A DNA stretch of 64,000 nt from Bacillota bacterium (GTDB lineage: Bacteria; Bacillota; Desulfotomaculia; Desulfotomaculales; Desulfohalotomaculaceae), in contig VENI01000012.1 of the NCBI GenBank assembly GCA_009711615.1, forward strand, positions 24,057 to 88,056, in the 5' to 3' direction. A program made the position numbers and the translations under genes. Position 1 is the first letter of the stretch; every line of letters starts with the position of its first letter. A model generated the notes under the pieces. That model worked only from the letters and a program-made list of their open reading frames with translations, ran no database searches and was not told the DNA's origin. This document shows, one piece after another, positions 1-8,798 of this stretch.

Positions 1-125
1 CCTCCGGCATGTAATAAGTGACTGGATGTTTCATTTAATAGAGGGTTGTTATGCTGTACTACATCGGCCAGTTCTTCTTCCACTTTTTGCAGATCATGTC
101 TTATTTCTTTAAAGATATCCAGCAC
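1..125 (-). CDS. Polyprenyl (heptaprenyl-type) diphosphate synthase, N-terminal fragment
   Basis: Only the first 41 codons are in the window; the gene runs off the left edge. The minus-strand translation has an N-terminal helix with DIFKEIRHDLQKVEEEL, then NPLLNETSSHLLHAGG. This matches the start of trans-isoprenyl diphosphate synthases, where HAGG is normally followed by KRLRP. These enzymes make the prenyl side chain of menaquinone. The start is taken as the GTG at 125-123 because an AGGTGG ribosome-binding site lies 8 nt upstream. The DDxxD motifs that would prove the function lie outside the window. It follows the hydrogenase operon in the same direction, separated by a terminator. Confidence 0.75.
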   Translation of the reverse strand, partial: MLDIFKEIRHDLQKVEEELADVVQHNNPLLNETSSHLLHAG

Positions 126-242
126 GCTTGAGACCACCTACTTGTATTCTATAATTAGCTTTTCTGCAGTAACATATAAATATTCGCGTATCTATGGAAA
201 AATCCTCCCACATTACCTATATTTCTATACATTGACACAGTA

Positions 243-268
243 AAAAACCCCCACCCAGCGGTAGGGGC
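243..268 (-). terminator. Rho-independent terminator of the hydrogenase operon
   Basis: On the minus strand an 8-bp stem (CCCCTACC with GGTGGGGG, one G-U pair) is followed by a run of six T. It starts at the stop codon of the [2Fe-2S] protein gene and separates the hydrogenase operon from the polyprenyl synthetase gene. Confidence 0.75.
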
Positions 269-591
269 TATTTATAAGCTTTAAATATTTCAGCAACACT
301 ATCAGGTGATACATTGGGGTAAAGCACATCATTAATCATCATAACCGGCCCCACTGCACAAGCACCTAGGCAACGAACCAGTTCCAATGCAAACATATTA
401 TCAGTGGTGGTTTCTCCCGGTTCAATTCCCAGTTCATCTTTGATGCTTTTTAAAATATCAATTGAACCTCTCAAATAACAGGTGGTGCCCAGGCAAATGA
501 ACACATTATATTTAACATTTACTTTCTTTTTATATTCACTATCATTCTGGCCTATACCAGTGCTGCACTGACAGCAGTTTTTGGCATTCAT
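268..591 (-). CDS. Thioredoxin-fold [2Fe-2S] ferredoxin, NuoE/HydC C-terminal type
   Basis: A small protein of about 107 residues. It has the four cysteines of the thioredoxin-like [2Fe-2S] fold: CLGTTC (C-x4-C) followed by GS, and CLGAC (C-x3-C). The N-terminal tail carries an extra CCQC cluster. The first half resembles the C-terminal domain of the neighbouring HydA (CYLRGS in both), the second half resembles HydC. It is the last gene of the hydrogenase operon, 21 nt after the phosphatase gene. An ATG at 606 is also in frame, but GGGGGTG sits 6 nt before the ATG at 591, so 591 is preferred. A role as electron carrier to or from the sensory hydrogenase is inference. Confidence 0.8.
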   Translation of the reverse strand: MNAKNCCQCSTGIGQNDSEYKKKVNVKYNVFICLGTTCYLRGSIDILKSIKDELGIEPGETTTDNMFALELVRCLGACAVGPVMMINDVLYPNVSPDSVAEIFKAYK

Positions 592-612
592 TGGTGACAC
601 CCCCATGATGCT

Positions 613-1764
613 TTAGTAGTATTCTTCGGTAACATTTTTACCTGATTGTTTTAATGTATATACTAAGTCACGTATCACATGTTGTTTATATGTGTATATT
701 GCTGGTACTTGTACATCCTGCAAAGACGGGTTAGACGCAGTACCTATAATCAAATGAATATCATCAGCTTCAATTAGTGCTGCTGCCAACCTACTGGCTC
801 CATCCTTACGCGTTTTCAGTTCTGTCAGTTTGGTACCGTACTTTATATACTCCAATGCATAAACCAACGTTACAGCACCTTCGGTAACTAAATTAATACC
901 CGGAAGTATACCGATGGGCGGAATATTGTCGCAATTAGACGATAAATCTACATTAACCTGTCGCCCCAGCACCCGACCCACAATGTTGCCGGTAGTACCG
1001 CCGCACACAATTTTTGTTCCTGTTCCGTCCATTAATTTATTTACCACTTCATAATCGTCTTCCTTACTCTGGGGTGGTCCCACTAGCATACTAACATGAC
1101 GCGGCTTACGGGCTTTAACCACAACAACGGTTGCATCATCACCGGGTTTTTCCCCATACAGGTTGTAGCATAACTGTTTTGTCTCTTCAGCCCATTGGGA
1201 TGCACTCTTCAACGGGGAATAAGTCTCCTCTAGGTGCTTTGCTACACGATCCCAACCCCAACCCATATTCATAATATTGCCAATGCCGGCATGCAATACC
1301 CCATCACTAACTATAACCAGCCAATCGTTATCTTGCATCTTTAAAAAGTATTCATTAATATTTTTTTCACCAATTTTTCTAGAAACTTGGTGAGGTTTTA
1401 CTATCTTGTTATTGTGGCCAACAAATATAGTTGGGTTGTCAAACTCCACCAAATAAGCTCGGCCATCATCACGAATGTGGCCAATAGTAAAAGTACTATA
1501 GGCCAAGTTCCTTACTTTACATACTGGCAGGGTATGGGCCAACGTATCAATTACTTCGTCAATATCGCCACCCATTTTAAGCATAGTGCCAGCGGTTTTA
1601 ACAGTAAGACGGGATAGGATGTTGGCTTTGACACCACTTCCCATACCATCAGATACTACTATTATACTGGCTCTATCGGTGCGAATAACTTCTACACTGT
1701 CACCACAAAGTTCTTCATTGTGTTTTATTAGTTGGGCGATACCGTAATCTAAGCGAATCTCCAT
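613..1764 (-). CDS. SpoIIE/PP2C-type serine phosphatase linked to the sensory hydrogenase
   Basis: 383 residues. Residues about 1-220 form a PP2C/SpoIIE phosphatase domain: an acidic GDS near residue 21, VVSDGMGSG near 36, VIVSDGVLHAG near 150 and GDDATVVVV near 209, which give the Asp/Gly metal-binding motifs. Residues about 225-383 form a second domain with a CGGTTGN motif; I do not recognise it. The gene lies 6 nt downstream of hydS and is surely co-transcribed. Phosphatases of this type beside group C (sensory) [FeFe] hydrogenases are a known arrangement, proposed to turn H2 or redox sensing into protein dephosphorylation. The target is unknown. Confidence 0.85.
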   Translation of the reverse strand: MEIRLDYGIAQLIKHNEELCGDSVEVIRTDRASIIVVSDGMGSGVKANILSRLTVKTAGTMLKMGGDIDEVIDTLAHTLPVCKVRNLAYSTFTIGHIRDDGRAYLVEFDNPTIFVGHNNKIVKPHQVSRKIGEKNINEYFLKMQDNDWLVIVSDGVLHAGIGNIMNMGWGWDRVAKHLEETYSPLKSASQWAEETKQLCYNLYGEKPGDDATVVVVKARKPRHVSMLVGPPQSKEDDYEVVNKLMDGTGTKIVCGGTTGNIVGRVLGRQVNVDLSSNCDNIPPIGILPGINLVTEGAVTLVYALEYIKYGTKLTELKTRKDGASRLAAALIEADDIHLIIGTASNPSLQDVQVPAIYTYKQHVIRDLVYTLKQSGKNVTEEYY

Positions 1765-1770
1765 CAGCAG

Positions 1771-3507
1771 TTACTCCTTTTGAGAAGGATCTTCTCTCAT
1801 TAGTTTAATTAACCTGCTTAATTGTATTTTACTCTCTGCGGTTGCCTCGCCCAACAACCCGGCAATTTCCTGTGCCACCGTCATTTGTTTCTCAATTACT
1901 TCCTGAGCTTGAACTATAGTTTGATTCTTAATTAATTCGAATTGTTCCCGTTGGCGCTTTTCCTCAGTAATATCAATAAATATACCCACAACAAGATCCT
2001 CATGTTCCACCGGGAAAATAACCTCGCTGGTTACTATATCTTTGTCTGGGTAATTACAGCAAACATCTAACAGTTTTCCAGAGTTAAACACCCTGATAAA
2101 GTTTTCGGGATTAATTATATTATCTAATTTCTTACCTACTACCTGCTCACTGGAGCACTTAAACATTATTTCCGCCGCCGGGTTAATATCTAAAACTATT
2201 TGATTAGAATCCGCAACAATTATACCGTTAGGCATGGCAGATGTAACAACATTAGAGAGAGACTCTGCCCGTTTACGCATGTAAGGAATACACATTTCCA
2301 CTTCAGCTTTACCCTGGTAAACTGCTATTGCTTTATCACGACAGGTGTCGTATCCACAGGCTCCACAATTTAACTCATCTTCAGTTTTATGCTTACCTGT
2401 TTTGGCTAATATTTGTTGCAATTCAGTTACATTGGGATAAGTTATATCTACTTTTCTAGACTGATACGTTCTTAACATCATTTCATCAGGCAATTTTACT
2501 TCAGACTCATCGCTGTGGCCACTGCATGATCGGTAATAGTTCTGCACTTTACACTTACGCCTATATAGGCTTTCATCACGGCACATTGAAAGAGGACCAC
2601 TTATGCAACCGCCTTTACAGGCCAGTAATTCCATAATCTTAGGCGGAGTAGTAATTTCACCTTCTGCCAGGTGTTTTAAAAAATCAATGCACTCGTCTAG
2701 CCCGGTAACAGAAACAAAATCCTCTTCTGGATCGTTCAGCCCTTTTTTAAAGCAGCGCAGCATACCACCTTCTAATGGAAATAAACTGCTAGTGCCGGTT
2801 GGTTTGTTATCAAAATCCGCCGCGTTTAGGTTACTAATGTTTATATTACGGTGATTGACCAATTCCCATAGTTCATCAAAACCAAGCACAAAATCCACAG
2901 CATCCTCAATACCTGCTGTGGTCTGCTCTCTTTTTTTGGCCACGCAAGGACCTATAAATACAACTTTATGATCTGGGTTAACTGCTTTGATAGACCGTCC
3001 ATGGGCTACCATTGGTGACACCACGGGAGCCAGCATTGGTATTAATTGTGGGTAGTACCGTTCCACCAGATTTACAATAACAGGGCATGAACTACCAATT
3101 AAAGGTTTGTCAAACCCTATTTTTTGGTGGTGCCGGGCTACTAGCCCAGCACCTATAGAAGTTTCTTCAACAATATTAAAACCAATTATCTTTAACAAAT
3201 CAGGAAGATTTCTAGGATTATCCAAGGGTAGGCCTGCAACAAAGGATGGTGCTACCGCTGCCGCCAACTGTTCACCCTGTTCCAACAACTGCATAACATT
3301 GGCTAAATCATTGGAATCAAGCTTTTTTGCATTCTGCGGGCAGGCTAGAAGACAACTGCCATCTAGTACACAGAGTTCATCTATCACTTTAGCATGTAAT
3401 GTTGAACTATCTATATCTGAACTAATGGCAATAGCTTTCACTGGACAAGTTCTTACACAGCGATAACAATCACGGCACTTTGCTTCGTTGGTAGAAATAA
3501 GACCCAT
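1771..3507 (-). CDS. hydS: Putative sensory [FeFe] hydrogenase with PAS domain
   Basis: 578 residues. Domain order: two [4Fe-4S] ferredoxin motifs (CRDCYRCVRTCP at about 11-22, and CVLDGSCLLACP); an H-cluster domain with GSSCPV, IGPCVAKK and ELLACKGGCISG; a Cys-rich [4Fe-4S] segment NCGACGYDTC near 380; a PAS domain from about 428 (MPNGIIVADSN); and a C-terminal coiled helix. H-cluster cysteines are kept, but the first Cys of the usual TSCCP motif is Ser, so the proton-transfer residue is altered, as expected for sensory rather than catalytic enzymes. There is no histidine kinase domain; the output is presumably the phosphatase encoded next. The ATG at 3507 has an AAGGAT site upstream. Confidence 0.88.
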   Translation of the reverse strand: MGLISTNEAKCRDCYRCVRTCPVKAIAISSDIDSSTLHAKVIDELCVLDGSCLLACPQNAKKLDSNDLANVMQLLEQGEQLAAAVAPSFVAGLPLDNPRNLPDLLKIIGFNIVEETSIGAGLVARHHQKIGFDKPLIGSSCPVIVNLVERYYPQLIPMLAPVVSPMVAHGRSIKAVNPDHKVVFIGPCVAKKREQTTAGIEDAVDFVLGFDELWELVNHRNINISNLNAADFDNKPTGTSSLFPLEGGMLRCFKKGLNDPEEDFVSVTGLDECIDFLKHLAEGEITTPPKIMELLACKGGCISGPLSMCRDESLYRRKCKVQNYYRSCSGHSDESEVKLPDEMMLRTYQSRKVDITYPNVTELQQILAKTGKHKTEDELNCGACGYDTCRDKAIAVYQGKAEVEMCIPYMRKRAESLSNVVTSAMPNGIIVADSNQIVLDINPAAEIMFKCSSEQVVGKKLDNIINPENFIRVFNSGKLLDVCCNYPDKDIVTSEVIFPVEHEDLVVGIFIDITEEKRQREQFELIKNQTIVQAQEVIEKQMTVAQEIAGLLGEATAESKIQLSRLIKLMREDPSQKE

Positions 3508-3519
3508 AAGATCATCCTT

Positions 3520-3550
3520 TCGAATGGCTTACTATATTAAGACCATTCGA
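3520..3550 (-). promoter_or_regulatory. 8-bp inverted repeat in the hydA-hydS gap
   Basis: TCGAATGG and CCATTCGA are separated by 15 bp, just upstream of the hydS ribosome-binding site. There is no T-run, so this is more likely an operator or an RNA hairpin adjusting hydS expression than a terminator. Confidence 0.4.
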
Positions 3551-3581
3551 CAGTTCACAATTAATATCCTTTTTCAAAATA

Positions 3582-5603
3582 TTAATTATTTACTGCCAAA
3601 TCCACCTTCATGGCCACATTAGTTTTAAATATATGCTCAGCATTCTCTGCTGTAACACCAGTAATGATTTCATCCCCTACTTTTATGGAAACACCCTGAT
3701 CACATTTTTCCAGGCAGAATGTTCCGTGCAAGTCAACATGTTCTTCCATGTCTAAATGTTTAATTAGCTCAGCAAACTTGTTCATTATATCATACGATCC
3801 TCTAAGATAACATCCGGTACCCACGCAAACTGATATTTGCACAGAATCACCCTTTTCCGAAGTATTGATGTCAATTGGTTTACCAGTAATCCTCCGTCGT
3901 GGTGTATAAGTGGTATGCAGATCATGATGAGTACCACTGGAACCAGCTCCACCAAACCATTCTTCTAATATTTTATTTACATAGATATTGTCTTGAGCTT
4001 TGTGAACCTGTTTTACAGCATCAAGATCATATATTTCCTTAAGCCTGCGTACTCTGGCTGCAGTGTCGTTGACATCCGGTTGACCACCGCCGCCAATACA
4101 GCCGCCAGGACAACTCATCACTTCCACCACGTGATAATCTGCCTCGCCGTTTTTAATTCGTTGAATTAACTTTTCTGCATTACCAATACCATTTACCACT
4201 GCTATCTTAACAGTGTTTCCGGCAACCTCAATTTCAGCTTCTTTTAAACCATCCATGCCACGTACTGGGTAAAAGTCCACTCTACCCACATCTTCTCCAC
4301 CGATGTAACCGGCAACAAAACGCACAACGGATTCTGCAACACCACCAGAAGCACCAAAGATCAATGCGCCGCCAGAGCCCATACCCAGTGGATTATCATA
4401 ACCTACAGGATCCAATTCTTCAAAGATAACGCCCGCTTCTTTTATCATCTGGGCCAGTTCTACGGTTGTCAACACTATATCCACGTCAGGTGATCCTTCA
4501 GTTTCAAACTCAGGACGTTTAGCCTCAAACTTTTTGGCAGTACAAGGCATTATAGAAATAGATACAACGTCTTTTGGTTCTTTACCAATTCTGCTTGCAT
4601 AATGTTTTTTCACCATGGAACCAAACATCTGCTGTGGTGACCGACAACTGGACAAATTGCCTAACAGGTCGGAATGGGCTTGCTCACTGTACTTAATCCA
4701 ACCCGGACAGCAGGATGTGAACAGCGGTAGCTTGCCGCCATTTTTAAGACGATCCATAAACTCCATTGACTCCTCAATGGTGGTCATGTCTGCTGTAAAT
4801 AGTGTATCAAATACTTTATCTGCACCAACCTTCTTTAATGCAGCTACCATTTTACCTGTTACATCACCAGTGTTGGCAGCAAATTCTTCACCCAGTGCCA
4901 CTCTCACCGCTGGAGCAATCTGCACCACTACGGTTTTATCTGTGTCATAGATAGCTTCCCATGCTTTATCCACTTCAGACTTAACTGTTAATGCCCCGGT
5001 GGGACATACAGATACGCACTGGCCACAGTTAACACATGATACATCGGCCAGTTTTTTATCAAAGGCAGTGGTAACTTGTGTTTCACTACCTCTAAAGGCA
5101 AAGTCCCAAACACCGATACCTTGAATCTCTTTACACATCCGTACACAGTCACCGCAAAGAATACATTTGTTAGGGTCTTTTATTATGCTACTGGCTGACT
5201 CATCAATGGGCAACTGTTCATCCCGGTTACCAAAGCGTACTTTTGTAACTCCAAACTGTTTAGCCAATTTTTGTAATTTACATGAAGTGCTCTTTGCACA
5301 TGTGGGGCACTCCCTATCGTGGTTGGCCAACAGCAGTTCTATGATCATCCGGCGTAACCGTCTTACCCGTTCGGTATTGGTACGAATAACCATGCCGTCC
5401 ATCGGAACAGTGGAGCAGGAAGCCACCAGACCCATTTTCTCCACTTCCACCATGCACAAGCGACAGGCACCGTAAATACTAAGTTCCGAATGATAACAGA
5501 ATGTGGGTAACTCAACTCCCACCCTACGAGCTAATTCCAAAACATTTTTAGCTTCGTTTATTTCAACAACCTGACCATCAATGGTCACTTTGCCCGTACT
5601 CAT
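3582..5603 (-). CDS. hydA: [FeFe] hydrogenase catalytic subunit, bifurcating HydABC type
   Basis: 673 residues. N-terminal [2Fe-2S] domain (CYHSELSIYGACRLC and CSTVP); His-Cys [4Fe-4S] site (HDRECPTCAKSTSC); two [4Fe-4S] motifs (CILCGDCVRMC, CVNCGQCVSVCP); H-cluster domain with all three signatures: FTSCCPGW, MPCTAKKFE and EVMSCPGGCIGGGGQP; and a C-terminal thioredoxin-fold [2Fe-2S] domain (CVGTGCYLRGS). This layout is that of trimeric hydrogenases coupling ferredoxin and NAD(H) to H2. The ligands look complete. It sits 35 nt after hydB. HydE/F/G maturases are not in the window. Confidence 0.95.
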   Translation of the reverse strand: MSTGKVTIDGQVVEINEAKNVLELARRVGVELPTFCYHSELSIYGACRLCMVEVEKMGLVASCSTVPMDGMVIRTNTERVRRLRRMIIELLLANHDRECPTCAKSTSCKLQKLAKQFGVTKVRFGNRDEQLPIDESASSIIKDPNKCILCGDCVRMCKEIQGIGVWDFAFRGSETQVTTAFDKKLADVSCVNCGQCVSVCPTGALTVKSEVDKAWEAIYDTDKTVVVQIAPAVRVALGEEFAANTGDVTGKMVAALKKVGADKVFDTLFTADMTTIEESMEFMDRLKNGGKLPLFTSCCPGWIKYSEQAHSDLLGNLSSCRSPQQMFGSMVKKHYASRIGKEPKDVVSISIMPCTAKKFEAKRPEFETEGSPDVDIVLTTVELAQMIKEAGVIFEELDPVGYDNPLGMGSGGALIFGASGGVAESVVRFVAGYIGGEDVGRVDFYPVRGMDGLKEAEIEVAGNTVKIAVVNGIGNAEKLIQRIKNGEADYHVVEVMSCPGGCIGGGGQPDVNDTAARVRRLKEIYDLDAVKQVHKAQDNIYVNKILEEWFGGAGSSGTHHDLHTTYTPRRRITGKPIDINTSEKGDSVQISVCVGTGCYLRGSYDIMNKFAELIKHLDMEEHVDLHGTFCLEKCDQGVSIKVGDEIITGVTAENAEHIFKTNVAMKVDLAVNN

Positions 5604-5638
5604 TTTCTCACACTCCTTAGCAATCAGTTAATTGAAAA

Positions 5639-7519
5639 TTACGCGGTGTAAATGGCATCAAACTTACATTTTTCGATACATGTTCCGCACTTAGCACACT
5701 TAGATATATCAATGGTATGCGGCTCTTTCTTTTCACCAGTAATGGCTCCAGCAGGGCAAACCCGTGTACAAAGTCCGCATCCTTTACATTTTTCAGCATC
5801 TATAAAGTAATCCTGTAGATCTTTACAAGCTCCAGCTGGACACTTCTTATCCCTCACATGAGCTTCATATTCATCCCGGAAGTAACGGAGTGTGGTCAAC
5901 ACCGGGTTAGGTGCTGTTTTACCAAGACCGCACAGAGAACCATCTTGAATAATATATGCCATTTCTTCCAGCAGAGCCAAATCTTCTTCCGTGGCTTGGC
6001 CCTTAGTGATTGAAGTAAGAATTTCCAACATCCGTTTAGTACCCTCACGACATGGTACGCACTTACCACATGATTCGCTTTGCACAAAGCCCATAAAGAA
6101 CTTGGCCACTTCCACCATACAGGTATCTTTACCCATAACCACCAGTCCACCGGATCCAATCATGGCACCTACTTTTTTCAGTTCATCATAATCCAGCTTT
6201 AGATCCAGATGATCTTCGGTTAAACAACCGCCTGAAGGCCCACCAATTTGTACCGCTTTGTATTCCTTGCCTTCAACCAGGCCTCCACCTATATCAAAAA
6301 CTACTTCTTTAAGGGTCATACCCATGGGAACTTCAACTAAACCAGTGTGGGCGACCTGCCCGGCCAAGGCAAAGGTTTTGGTACCGGGGCTACCTTCTGT
6401 ACCAAAGGCTTTAAACCACTTACCACCGTTTAATAAGATAGAAGATAGGTTAGCCAGGGTTTCCACGTTGTTAATGATTGTAGGACAACCCCAAAGGCCT
6501 TTGTTAGCCGGAAATGGTGGCCTTGGGCGAGGCATACCCCTCTCACCTTCAATGGATGCGATAAGAGCAGTTTCTTCGCCACAAACAAAGGCGCCGGCAC
6601 CTTCTTTTATATTCATCTTAAATGAGAAGTCTGTACCTAATACGCTTTCTCCTAGTAAACCCATTTCTTCAGCATCGGCAATGGCTTTTTTCAAACGTTT
6701 TACTGCCAGTGGATATTCTGCCCTAACATATATGTAACCTTCATTAGCACCGATGGCATAACCGGCAATCATCATGCCTTCCAGCACTCGGTGAGGGTCA
6801 CCTTCCATCACGCTACGATCCATGAAAGCACCGGGGTCGCCTTCGTCACCGTTACAAATGATATACTTTTTATCTCCCTTGGCTGCTGCAGCAAAACCCC
6901 ACTTGCGTCCGGTGGGGAAACCGCCGCCACCACGGCCACGTAACCCAGAATCTAAAACTTCGTTTATAACCTGATCTGATTTCAATTCAAAAAGAGTTTT
7001 AGCAATGGCCTGGTAACCGTCATGAGCAATATAGTCGTAAATGTCATCGGGGTTAATTCTACCGCAATGCTCCAGTGCTACCCTGGTTTGCTTTTTATAG
7101 AATGGTACTTCATCCTGGGTCTTTACCACTTCCCCGGTTACCGGGTGCTTGTACAATAGTCTATCAACCAACTGACCGTCAACTAAATGCTGATTTACAA
7201 TATCATCCACATCAGATTCTTTTACATGGTGATAAAACGTTCCCTGTGGTTCAATACGAACCAGTGGACCCATTTGGCAAAAACCGTGACAACCACTAAT
7301 ATTTACAGCACATGGCTCATCTTCTTTTTCTTCCATTAACATCACTTTAACATTTAAGCCTTTTTCCGCTAACTGTTCCTTTAAGGCATCATATACTTTT
7401 AGTGAACCACTGGCCACACAGCCAGTACCGGCACAAACTAACACTCTTGTTTTTTCTTTGTTTAGCGCCTCTTTTGTTTCTTTTTGTAATTTAATTAAAT
7501 CTTCACGAGATTTAAGCAT
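5639..7519 (-). CDS. hydB: NADH-binding flavoprotein subunit of [FeFe] hydrogenase
   Basis: 626 residues, NuoF-like. Order: an N-terminal thioredoxin-like [2Fe-2S] domain (CAGTGC and CHGFCQMGP); the NADH site GRGGGGFPTGRKWGF near 190; the FMN-binding region NGDEGDPGAFMDRS; the [4Fe-4S] motif SCGKCVPCREGT near 475; and a C-terminal 2x[4Fe-4S] ferredoxin (CKGCGLCTRVCP, CAKCGTCIEKC). This is where electrons split between NAD and ferredoxin in bifurcating hydrogenases. It follows hydC by 18 nt and precedes hydA. Confidence 0.95.
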   Translation of the reverse strand: MLKSREDLIKLQKETKEALNKEKTRVLVCAGTGCVASGSLKVYDALKEQLAEKGLNVKVMLMEEKEDEPCAVNISGCHGFCQMGPLVRIEPQGTFYHHVKESDVDDIVNQHLVDGQLVDRLLYKHPVTGEVVKTQDEVPFYKKQTRVALEHCGRINPDDIYDYIAHDGYQAIAKTLFELKSDQVINEVLDSGLRGRGGGGFPTGRKWGFAAAAKGDKKYIICNGDEGDPGAFMDRSVMEGDPHRVLEGMMIAGYAIGANEGYIYVRAEYPLAVKRLKKAIADAEEMGLLGESVLGTDFSFKMNIKEGAGAFVCGEETALIASIEGERGMPRPRPPFPANKGLWGCPTIINNVETLANLSSILLNGGKWFKAFGTEGSPGTKTFALAGQVAHTGLVEVPMGMTLKEVVFDIGGGLVEGKEYKAVQIGGPSGGCLTEDHLDLKLDYDELKKVGAMIGSGGLVVMGKDTCMVEVAKFFMGFVQSESCGKCVPCREGTKRMLEILTSITKGQATEEDLALLEEMAYIIQDGSLCGLGKTAPNPVLTTLRYFRDEYEAHVRDKKCPAGACKDLQDYFIDAEKCKGCGLCTRVCPAGAITGEKKEPHTIDISKCAKCGTCIEKCKFDAIYTA

Positions 7520-7537
7520 GTCGCTGCCTCCTTGTAC

Positions 7538-8020
7538 TTAACCCTCTTCTTTAAGCTTTTTTACCACTTCTAAAATACCATCGGGAGTCATCTGCCCGTA
7601 TACTGCATCATCATTAACTGTTACCACAGGAGCCAAGCCACAGGCACCCAGGCAAGATACTCTTTCAACTGTAAATTGTAAATCTTCAGTAGTTACTTGA
7701 GTTTCTAGTAATTGCAAATCTTTCTTTACAGCAAAGTTAAGGGGTTCTGAACCCCTTACGTGACAGGCAGTACCATCACAGATTTTGATTACGTACTTGC
7801 CTTTGGGAATAAGTGAAAATTGCGCATAAAACGTGGCCACCCCGTAAACAGCAGCCGGTGGAAGTTTCATAGCGGTGGCTACGTAAGTGAGCACCTCTTC
7901 CGGTAAATAACGGTATTCCTCCTGCACTTCCTGCAGGATAGGAATAAGGTGTGAGGTTTTTCCCTCATGCTTGTCAATGATTTCCTGAAGTCTCTGAAAC
8001 TTTCTTTGCGGCGATTCCAT
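7538..8020 (-). CDS. hydC: NuoE-like [2Fe-2S] subunit of [FeFe] hydrogenase
   Basis: 160 residues. An N-terminal helical region (EEYRYLPEEVLTYVA, and PPAAVYGVATFYAQF) precedes a thioredoxin-fold [2Fe-2S] domain with CDGTAC and CLGACGLAP. Length and motifs are those of NuoE/HydC. It is the first structural gene of the hydrogenase operon, 50 nt after the XRE-cupin regulator gene and in the same direction. Confidence 0.95.
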   Translation of the reverse strand: MESPQRKFQRLQEIIDKHEGKTSHLIPILQEVQEEYRYLPEEVLTYVATAMKLPPAAVYGVATFYAQFSLIPKGKYVIKICDGTACHVRGSEPLNFAVKKDLQLLETQVTTEDLQFTVERVSCLGACGLAPVVTVNDDAVYGQMTPDGILEVVKKLKEEG

Positions 8021-8070
8021 ACACCAAAGCCCCCTTAATTCGTGTTTACTGTATGATTATTAAACTAAAC

Positions 8071-8622
8071 TTATATACCGGGTGGGCTAACCACCCATAA
8101 ACCCCTGGCTTTTTCCTCTCCCACATTTCTTAAAGCGGTGGGATTATCAAATATGAAGTAAGCTGCATCTTCTGCCTCCACTACATACTTGGTATCCTTA
8201 ACAGTCACTTCCACTTTTCCTTGAAAAACATAGACAAAGTCTTCATGAGATCCAGAGAATGCAGGAAGGTCAACCTTCTCTTCTCCTACATCCAATTCAA
8301 AAACCAGTGGCTGCATTTTCTTATTCCTGCTTCCCAAAAAAGTTAGCATTTCCAACTTAACTTTTTCACTTGCAGACGCCAAACGCTTGCGGTTACTCTT
8401 GCGTATTATCACCCACTCTTCTGGAAGTTTCTCTTCAATTAACAAACTAATGCTAGTATTTAGTGCATTGGCAATACTTTTTAACGTCGAAAAGGAAGGG
8501 GAAACTTTGTTTTGTTCCAACTGGTAAATAAAGCTAGCCGTTACCCCCACCTGTTGAGCCAATTGTCGAACACTTAAATTATTATTTAAGCGCAGCTGTT
8601 TAATTCTCTCACCAAGTGTCAT
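8071..8622 (-). CDS. XRE-family regulator with cupin sensor domain
   Basis: 183 residues. A helix-turn-helix occupies residues about 6-60 (VRQLAQQVGVTASFIYQLEQNKVSPS in outline), and a cupin_2 barrel occupies about 110-183 (GSHEDFVYVFQGKVEV). Such proteins sense small molecules or metals and repress or activate nearby genes. It lies directly upstream of hydC in the same direction with no obvious terminator between, so it is probably the first gene of the hydrogenase operon and its likely regulator. That link is inferred from position. Confidence 0.85.
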   Translation of the reverse strand: MTLGERIKQLRLNNNLSVRQLAQQVGVTASFIYQLEQNKVSPSFSTLKSIANALNTSISLLIEEKLPEEWVIIRKSNRKRLASASEKVKLEMLTFLGSRNKKMQPLVFELDVGEEKVDLPAFSGSHEDFVYVFQGKVEVTVKDTKYVVEAEDAAYFIFDNPTALRNVGEEKARGLWVVSPPGI

Positions 8623-8798
8623 AGGCGCCCCCTATTTTTTCTACCCTTCCGAAAAATCTGAATATTTTATGTTTTTTATTATATTCTGATTACTTTACAA
8701 GTGTCAAGTGATTCTTTACATTTTAAATTTATTATTACTAAAACAAAGCGTACACCCCTATTATGACAGCCTGGTTAATTTTTCAACTAAATGCTACA

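Noticed and set aside
46..243. Open frame of 65 codons on the plus strand at the left edge
   Set aside because: The minus strand there encodes the clear N-terminus of a polyprenyl synthetase; the plus frame has no ribosome-binding site and low-complexity composition.
5617..5799. 60-codon frame at the 3' end of hydB
   Set aside because: It overlaps the conserved C-terminal ferredoxin domain of HydB in another frame and is a shadow.
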